Assembly: GCF_011742165.1 (NCBI RefSeq)
Contig: NZ_JAAQTO010000003.1
Span: 32,181-96,180 of the forward strand
DNA length: 64,000 nucleotides
Reading direction: 5' to 3'
From: Billgrantia bachuensis
GTDB taxonomy: Bacteria; Pseudomonadota; Gammaproteobacteria; Pseudomonadales; Halomonadaceae
The translations under genes were made by a program, and so were the position numbers. This document shows positions 56,384 through 64,000 of this stretch, piece by piece. Under the pieces are notes generated by a model, which searched no databases, had not been told where the DNA came from, and worked only from the letters and a program-made list of their open reading frames with translations. Position 1 is the stretch's first letter; each line of letters begins with the position of its first letter.

Positions 56384-57505
56384 CTATGAACCGCGATAAT
56401 AACCCGGCGCCACGAAGGGCATCTTGCTCACGACCATGGGCAAACGCTTGCCGCGCACCTCGGCATGGACGGTCGTACCGACCGCGGCGTGCTCGATATC
56501 GACATAGCCCATCGCGACCGGCTGGCCCACGCTGGGCCCGAAGCCCCCGGACGTTACCTTGCCGATATGCTGACCTTCCTCGCTGTAGAGCTCGGCTCCC
56601 TCGCGCACCGGGGCACGCCCCTCACCCAGCAGGCCGACCCGCTTGCGACGATGATCCTTGGCATCGACCTGGTGCAGGATCAGGTCAGCTCCCGGGAATC
56701 CGGCCGAACGCTCTCCACCGTGACGGCGCGGCTTGCCGATGGCCCAGATCAGCCCCGCTTCCACCGGCGTGGTCTCGGTATCGATATCATGGCCGTAGAG
56801 ACACAGCCCAGCCTCGAGGCGCAGGGAATCCCGCGCCCCCAGGCCGATGGGCTCGACCTCGGCCTCGGCCAGCAGTCGGCGGGCCAGCGCCTCCGCGTCG
56901 TCGGCCGCCACCGAGATCTCGAAACCATCCTCGCCGGTATAACCGCTGCGGCTGATCCATACGGGCATGCCGCCAATCTCGAAGCGTCCATGCTGCATGA
57001 ACACCATCTCGCACGCCTCGGGACAATGCCGGCGCATGACCTCCGCCGCCTTGGACCCCTGCAGGGCCAGCAAGCCACGATCCAGCACCTCGACCCGATG
57101 ATCATGGTCGACGAGCCCTGTCTCGAGCAGCGCCACGTCCTGCTCCTTGCATGCAGCGTTGACCACCAGATAGAGCGTCCCGTCACCAGGATTGGCCACC
57201 ATCAAGTCGTCGAGGATGCCGCCCTCCTGGCCGGTAAACAGCGCATAGCGCTGCATGCCCTCGGGCAGGCCCACGATATCGGCGCACACCAGGGTCTCCA
57301 GCGCCTCGGCGGGGCGGGGCCCATGCAGCAGGATCTGCCCCATATGGGAGACATCGAACAGGCCGCAGGCGGCGCGGGTGTGCTCGTGCTCCTTCTTGAC
57401 GCCGAGCGGAAACTGCACCGGCATCTCATAGCCGGCAAAGGGGACCATCTTCCCGCCCAGCTCCAGATGGAGGCCATGCAGCGGGGTGTGCTTGAGTTGG
57501 CTCAT
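56384..57505 (-). CDS. gcvT: Glycine cleavage T-protein (aminomethyltransferase)
   Basis: T-protein of the glycine-cleavage system; transfers the aminomethyl-derived C1 unit from lipoyl-H protein to tetrahydrofolate. 373 residues. N-terminal TPLHGLHLELGGKMVPFAGYEMPVQFP, folate-site residues in GLFDVSHMGQILLHGP and SGYTGEDGFEI. ATG 57505 has GAGG 7 bases upstream; the frame extends 10 codons more. It is on the opposite strand to gcvH and gcvP, downstream of the AGCS transporter, and ends at a terminator. Confidence 0.95.
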   Translation of the reverse strand: MSQLKHTPLHGLHLELGGKMVPFAGYEMPVQFPLGVKKEHEHTRAACGLFDVSHMGQILLHGPRPAEALETLVCADIVGLPEGMQRYALFTGQEGGILDDLMVANPGDGTLYLVVNAACKEQDVALLETGLVDHDHRVEVLDRGLLALQGSKAAEVMRRHCPEACEMVFMQHGRFEIGGMPVWISRSGYTGEDGFEISVAADDAEALARRLLAEAEVEPIGLGARDSLRLEAGLCLYGHDIDTETTPVEAGLIWAIGKPRRHGGERSAGFPGADLILHQVDAKDHRRKRVGLLGEGRAPVREGAELYSEEGQHIGKVTSGGFGPSVGQPVAMGYVDIEHAAVGTTVHAEVRGKRLPMVVSKMPFVAPGYYRGS

Positions 57506-57551
57506 GAGGTTTCCTCGTGACGTGATGGAAGGCAAAGGGGCTCGACGGGAT

Positions 57552-57572
57552 GAAAGGCGCCCTCGGGCGCCT
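57552..57572 (-). terminator. Terminator downstream of the AGCS symporter
   Basis: AGGCGCCC-TC-GGGCGCCT, an 8-bp perfect stem, followed leftward by TTTC. The U-tract is short. It lies in the 88-bp gap before gcvT and may only partly separate the two genes. Confidence 0.55.
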
Positions 57573-57593
57573 CTCGGTTCGCCAGCGAATCGA

Positions 57594-59000
57594 TCAGGAC
57601 TTGTCGTGATCCAGATCCTCGCCAGGCAGCACTTCCTTGCCGTCGAAGTAGTCGCGCGTCACCTTGAACACCACCGGCGAAAGCAGCGCCAACGCGATCA
57701 GGTTAGGAATCGCCATCATGGCGTTGAAGGTATCGGCCATCAGCCAGATGAAGCCCAGGTTGGCCATGGCGCCAAGCGGAATCGCCAGCACGAACAGCAC
57801 CCGGTAGAGCATGATCGAGCGCGTACCGAACAGGAACTGGAAGCACTTCTCGCCGTAGAACGACCAGCCCAGGATGGTGGTGAAGGCAAACACCGCCAGC
57901 GCCAGCGATACGATCTGGTTGCCCCAGCCTGGCAGCGCCGCATCGAAGGAGAGCGCAGTCAGCGAGGCGCCCTCCTCGCCCTCGACCCATACCGTGGAGG
58001 TCAGGATCACCAAGGCGGTGATGCTGCAGACGATGATGGTATCGATGAAGGTACCGAGCATGGCGATCAGGCCCTGGCGCACCGGGTTGCGTGTCTTGGC
58101 GGCGGCATGGGCGATGGGCGCACTGCCCAGGCCCGCCTCATTGGAGAAGATCCCGCGTGCCACACCGAAGCGTATCGCCGCCATCACCGCCGCGCCGGCG
58201 AAGCCACCCATCGCGGCATGCGGGTTGAAGGCGTAGTAGAAGATCAGGCCGAACGCATCGCCGATCTGCCCGGCGTTGACGATCAACACCACCAGACCCG
58301 CCACCACGTAGGCAATGCCCATGACCGGCACCAGCTTGCCCGCCACCTTGGCGATGCGCTTGATGCCGCCCAGGATCACGGCGCCCGCCAGCACCATGAT
58401 GACGACACCCGTCAACCAGTGAGGGATGCCGAAAGTCGAATCGAGGGCGTCGGCCACGGAGTTCGACTGCACGGTGTTGCCGATGCCGAAGGCCGCCACG
58501 GCACCGAAGAAGGCGAAGGCGCCACCCAGCCACAGCCACTTACGACCCAGGCCGTTCTTGATGTAGAACATGGGCCCGCCGACGTGGTAACCGGTACTGT
58601 CGGTTTCCCGGAAACGCACCGCTAGCACCGCCTCGGAGAATTTCGTCGCCATGCCGACCAGCGCCGTGATCCACATCCAGAACACCGCACCTGGGCCGCC
58701 CAGAGCGATGGCCGTTGCCACGCCGGCGATGTTCCCGGTCCCGATGGTGGCCGAAAGCGCCGTCATCAGGGCGTTGAAGGGCGAGATCTCACCTTCGTCT
58801 TCGGGCTTTTTCGCCTCGCCGGGTACCGGCTTGGCGTCTCGCCCTTGCCACATCAGCTTGAAGCCGGTGCCCAGCTTGCGGATGGGCATCAGCTTCAATC
58901 CGAGCTGCAGGTAGAGCCCCACCCCCAACAGCAGGATGAGCATCAACGGCCCCCAGACCACGCCGTTGATAGCGCTGAATATTGCTGTCAATGTTTCCAC
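57594..59000 (-). CDS. Sodium:alanine/glycine symporter (AGCS family)
   Basis: 468-residue inner-membrane symporter importing glycine or alanine with Na+. The signature NALMTALSATIGTGNIAGVATAIALGGPGAVFWMW is at about residues 75-110, and EAGLGSAPIAHAAAKTRNP and GWSFYGEKCFQFLFG follow. About 11 helices. Adjacent to gcvT on the same strand and divergent from gcvH-gcvP, it probably supplies glycine for cleavage. Confidence 0.94.
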   Translation of the reverse strand: METLTAIFSAINGVVWGPLMLILLLGVGLYLQLGLKLMPIRKLGTGFKLMWQGRDAKPVPGEAKKPEDEGEISPFNALMTALSATIGTGNIAGVATAIALGGPGAVFWMWITALVGMATKFSEAVLAVRFRETDSTGYHVGGPMFYIKNGLGRKWLWLGGAFAFFGAVAAFGIGNTVQSNSVADALDSTFGIPHWLTGVVIMVLAGAVILGGIKRIAKVAGKLVPVMGIAYVVAGLVVLIVNAGQIGDAFGLIFYYAFNPHAAMGGFAGAAVMAAIRFGVARGIFSNEAGLGSAPIAHAAAKTRNPVRQGLIAMLGTFIDTIIVCSITALVILTSTVWVEGEEGASLTALSFDAALPGWGNQIVSLALAVFAFTTILGWSFYGEKCFQFLFGTRSIMLYRVLFVLAIPLGAMANLGFIWLMADTFNAMMAIPNLIALALLSPVVFKVTRDYFDGKEVLPGEDLDHDKS

Positions 59001-59476
59001 GAACGTTTCCCTCTGTTGTATGGACTGTTTTTAAGGACCTTCTCGATAAATCTGTACGACCAGACGGCGTACCATAGCGGAAAATGCCAGAAATTCACTA
59101 CTGTGTCGTACAGACTGCTGCGATTCGTTCGTCCTGCTTCACCCGCGCAAGCTTAGCGCGTGTTTCGTATCGGAAACAAACGTCACGACACCGTCGACTT
59201 TCACTTTGGCGACATGCCCAGGCCATAGCGTCGCTGCCGAGCGGCATGCCTCACAGGTTAGTGAGCCGAGCCAGCGGTGTCGAATGGTGGTGCTGCCAGC
59301 CGGGCTTACCCGCAGCACATGCAAGTTGCACTGGACGCCTGCCGCCGCGCGCGCCACGCTATCGATGCGGCAAGCCTGATCGCATGAATCGACGACGATC
59401 CCCGGGCTCGCCAAACGCCACCAATGGCGTTAGCATTTGCCCAGTCAGAAAACCTTTTTCGTATAGGAAAATCATC
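59001..59476. promoter_or_regulatory. Divergent control region of the AGCS symporter and gcvHP
   Basis: 476-bp gap with no supported gene. It contains a 10-bp inverted repeat TCTGTACGAC (59051-59060) and GTCGTACAGA (59105-59114), 44 bp apart. It also contains two near-identical 14-mers, TTTCGTATCGGAAA (59163-59176) and TTTCGTATAGGAAA (59457-59470); the second overlaps the gcvH ribosome-binding site. These are candidate operators. A glycine riboswitch core was looked for and not seen. Confidence 0.5.
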
Positions 59477-59869
59477 ATGAGCTCGATCCCTGCCAACCTG
59501 CGCTACAACGACAGCCACGAGTGGGTGCTGGACAATGGCGATGGCACCGTCACCATCGGTATCACCGACCATGCCCAGGAAGCGCTTGGAGACGTCGTGT
59601 TCGTCGAGCTTCCAGAGGTGGGACGCACCCTGGAGAAGGGCGAGGAGTTCGGCGTGATCGAATCGGTCAAGGCCGCCTCCGATCTCTACGCCCCGCTGGC
59701 CGGCGAGATCGTCGAGGTCAACGAGGCCCTCGAGGATGCGCCCGAGACCGTCAACGAAGCCCCTTATGAGGGTGGCTGGATCATGAAGGTTCGCGTCGAG
59801 GATGCGGCCGCCGTGGAAGCCCTGCTGAATGCCGAGGCATACCAGGCCGTGGTCGACAGCGACTCCTGA
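59477..59869 (+). CDS. gcvH: Glycine cleavage H-protein
   Basis: 130-residue lipoyl carrier of the glycine-cleavage system. Lipoylated lysine is Lys65 in [24 protein letters not shown]. The N-terminus [41 protein letters not shown] is canonical. ATG 59477 follows AGGA by 9 bases. It is 79 bp upstream of gcvP, same strand. Confidence 0.96.
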   Translation: MSSIPANLRYNDSHEWVLDNGDGTVTIGITDHAQEALGDVVFVELPEVGRTLEKGEEFGVIESVKAASDLYAPLAGEIVEVNEALEDAPETVNEAPYEGGWIMKVRVEDAAAVEALLNAEAYQAVVDSDS

Positions 59870-59948
59870 CAACGACGCAGCGATGCTCCCGGCCCGGCGA
59901 CCGGGCTTCGGAATCGCCGGGCATTTCACCTCAACTACAGGGTTCTCC

Positions 59949-62843
<2,895 letters not shown>

Positions 62844-62873
62844 TTCGCTGTCGCGGATGCATGGCTGTAGCGT

Positions 62874-62905
62874 AAACGGCCCGCCGAGCGATCGGCGGGC
62901 CGTTT
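62874..62905. terminator. Strong bidirectional terminator between gcvP and lysR
   Basis: AAACGGCCCGCCGA-GCGA-TCGGCGGGCCGTTT, a perfect 14-bp stem with a tetraloop, with GCTTT on the right and TTTACGCTACAG on the left. It serves the convergent gcvHP and LysR transcripts. Confidence 0.85.
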
Positions 62906-62929
62906 GCTTTGGGCCTAGCGCACTGGCAA

Positions 62930-63844
62930 CTACAGCGGCGAGGCGACCTCCCCGTGACCGAAGCGCTCGCGCATGCGCTGCTCGCGGAAGCCCTCCAGCA
63001 GCCGGGTATAACGGCGCGGCATCTTTACGCCAGAGCGCGTGACCAGATGCAGTGTCTCGTACTCCGTTACCGGCAGGTCGAGTTCCTTGACCTGGCGCTG
63101 CCAGGGGGAGGTTTCCAGCACCAGACGCGACACCACGGTGAAGCCGAGGCCGCGAGCCACCGCATCCATCACCATGCCAACCTCGTTGGTGAATCCCTGG
63201 CGCCGGAATTGGCTCATGGAGCGAAACTCGTCGGCAAAATTGCTGCGCAGCAGTGCTCCGGCGTGGTTGATGCCATCGGAATAATTGAGGAAACCGATGC
63301 CCATCAGCTCGGCCAGCGAGGTACCGGTAAAGTCGGCCGGCACCACCAGGCACAGCGGCTCCTGATGCCAGAGCCTGCAGTCCAGCTCCGGGTGGCGAAT
63401 CGGCTCCGTGACGATTCCCAGATCGTGGCGACCGGCCAGCACGTCCGAGACGATCTCATGACTGAAAGCGAAGCTGTAATTGACCGTCAGTCCCGGTGAC
63501 ATCTGCTGCTGGCCAAGAATGAAGGGGTAGAACATCAGCCCGACGCTGCCCGGCGAAGCAATGCGACACTCGCCGGTATCGAGCGCATCGTCATCCAGCG
63601 AATGGCGGAACTGTTCATGCTCGGTGAACAAGCGCAGGCCATAATCATAGGCCCGTCGCCCGGCCTCGGTCAGCATGAAGCGCCGCCCCTGACGCTCCAG
63701 CAGTGGCTTGTCGAGGTACTGCTCGAGCTTGCGCACGTGCTGGCTGACGCCCGGCTGGGTCATGTCGAGATGACGCGCAGTCCGCGTGAAGCTGCCGGTT
63801 TCGACCAGGGTAATGAAGGTACGGAAGTACTGGGCGTTGAACAT
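62930..63844 (-). CDS. LysR-family regulator convergent with gcvP
   Basis: 304-residue LysR-type regulator. HTH: MFNAQYFRTFITLVETGSFTRTARHLDMTQPGVSQHVRKLEQYL. The effector domain shows EIVSDVLAGRHDLGIVTEPIRHPELDCRLW. It reads toward gcvP across a strong terminator, so there is no positional evidence that it regulates the gcv genes. The effector is unknown. Sequence beyond its start to the window end (63845-64000) holds no complete gene; a divergent gene may begin outside. Confidence 0.88.
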   Translation of the reverse strand: MFNAQYFRTFITLVETGSFTRTARHLDMTQPGVSQHVRKLEQYLDKPLLERQGRRFMLTEAGRRAYDYGLRLFTEHEQFRHSLDDDALDTGECRIASPGSVGLMFYPFILGQQQMSPGLTVNYSFAFSHEIVSDVLAGRHDLGIVTEPIRHPELDCRLWHQEPLCLVVPADFTGTSLAELMGIGFLNYSDGINHAGALLRSNFADEFRSMSQFRRQGFTNEVGMVMDAVARGLGFTVVSRLVLETSPWQRQVKELDLPVTEYETLHLVTRSGVKMPRRYTRLLEGFREQRMRERFGHGEVASPL

Positions 63845-64000
63845 GGCGCATCGCTAGCAAGTGCGGTCAGGGGTCGAGACCGAATGTTGCCATCCTACCA
63901 CTGCGAGCCCAACGGTGCAGCGCTGCGCCATGCGGGCCAGCATGATAGCATCGGATCACGACTCGATGACCCAGTCTCGATGAACATTGCATGACCCCCT

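Noticed and set aside
59001..59476. Glycine riboswitch ahead of gcvH or the symporter
   Set aside because: No tandem aptamer core (GGAGAG...CUCUCAGGxAAA...GGAC) was found on either strand.

Overview
The window looks like chromosomal DNA of a high-GC gammaproteobacterium. Gene content suggests a halomonad (Halomonas/Chromohalobacter-like): a NadM-Nudix fusion, a RegB/RegA pair, 3-hydroxybutyrate and acetoacetate catabolism, MscL and a full glycine-cleavage set. The family is inferred from gene content; I cannot name a species. No rRNA, tRNA, CRISPR array, prophage or insertion sequence was found.

Region 1 (1-25.9 kb) is housekeeping: a truncated leucine-type dehydrogenase, YihY, NadM-Nudix, a HypT-like LysR regulator, cardiolipin synthase, class I fumarase, a frameshifted endonuclease VIII, UvrB, a small HMA-like protein with OsmC, YgfZ, TatD, MscL, release factor 3, RegB/RegA, 3-hydroxybutyrate dehydrogenase, an orphan HybE-like protein, an inositol-phosphatase-family protein, glutaredoxin, scoAB with a divergent LysR gene, an acyltransferase, a degenerate NlpD-like lipoprotein and AlkB. 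A palindrome made of two consensus DnaA boxes lies at about 20.76 kb.

Region 2 (25.9-51.6 kb) is one long leftward block for a Wzx/Wzy-type surface polysaccharide. From its promoter end the order is wza, wzb, wzc; wbpA, wbpB and a fused wbpD-wbpE (a 2,3-diacetamido-uronic acid precursor); wzx; an asparagine-synthase-like amidotransferase; a GNAT; a FemAB-like protein; a polysaccharide deacetylase; wzy; two GT4 glycosyltransferases; a pglC/pglD/pglE-like set with a WbpM/PglF dehydratase (a bacillosamine-type initiating sugar); glmS; and an O-antigen-ligase-family protein. A 770-bp AT-rich gap separates it from the rightward yjbEFGH (gfcABCD-like) operon at 52.3-56.3 kb. The gap carries an ops (RfaH-type) element and an intrinsic terminator, both reading toward wza. 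The divergent pair resembles the gfcABCD-wza-wzb-wzc module of group 4 capsules.

Region 3 (56.4-64 kb) holds glycine catabolism: gcvT and a sodium:alanine/glycine symporter leftward, gcvH and gcvP rightward, a strong terminator, and a convergent LysR gene.

Three genes (nei, the O-antigen ligase and yjbG) appear to have their true C-terminus in another frame. In two of them, undoing a 1-nt change restores a family-like end and a tidy junction with the neighbour. They may be real mutations or consensus errors.
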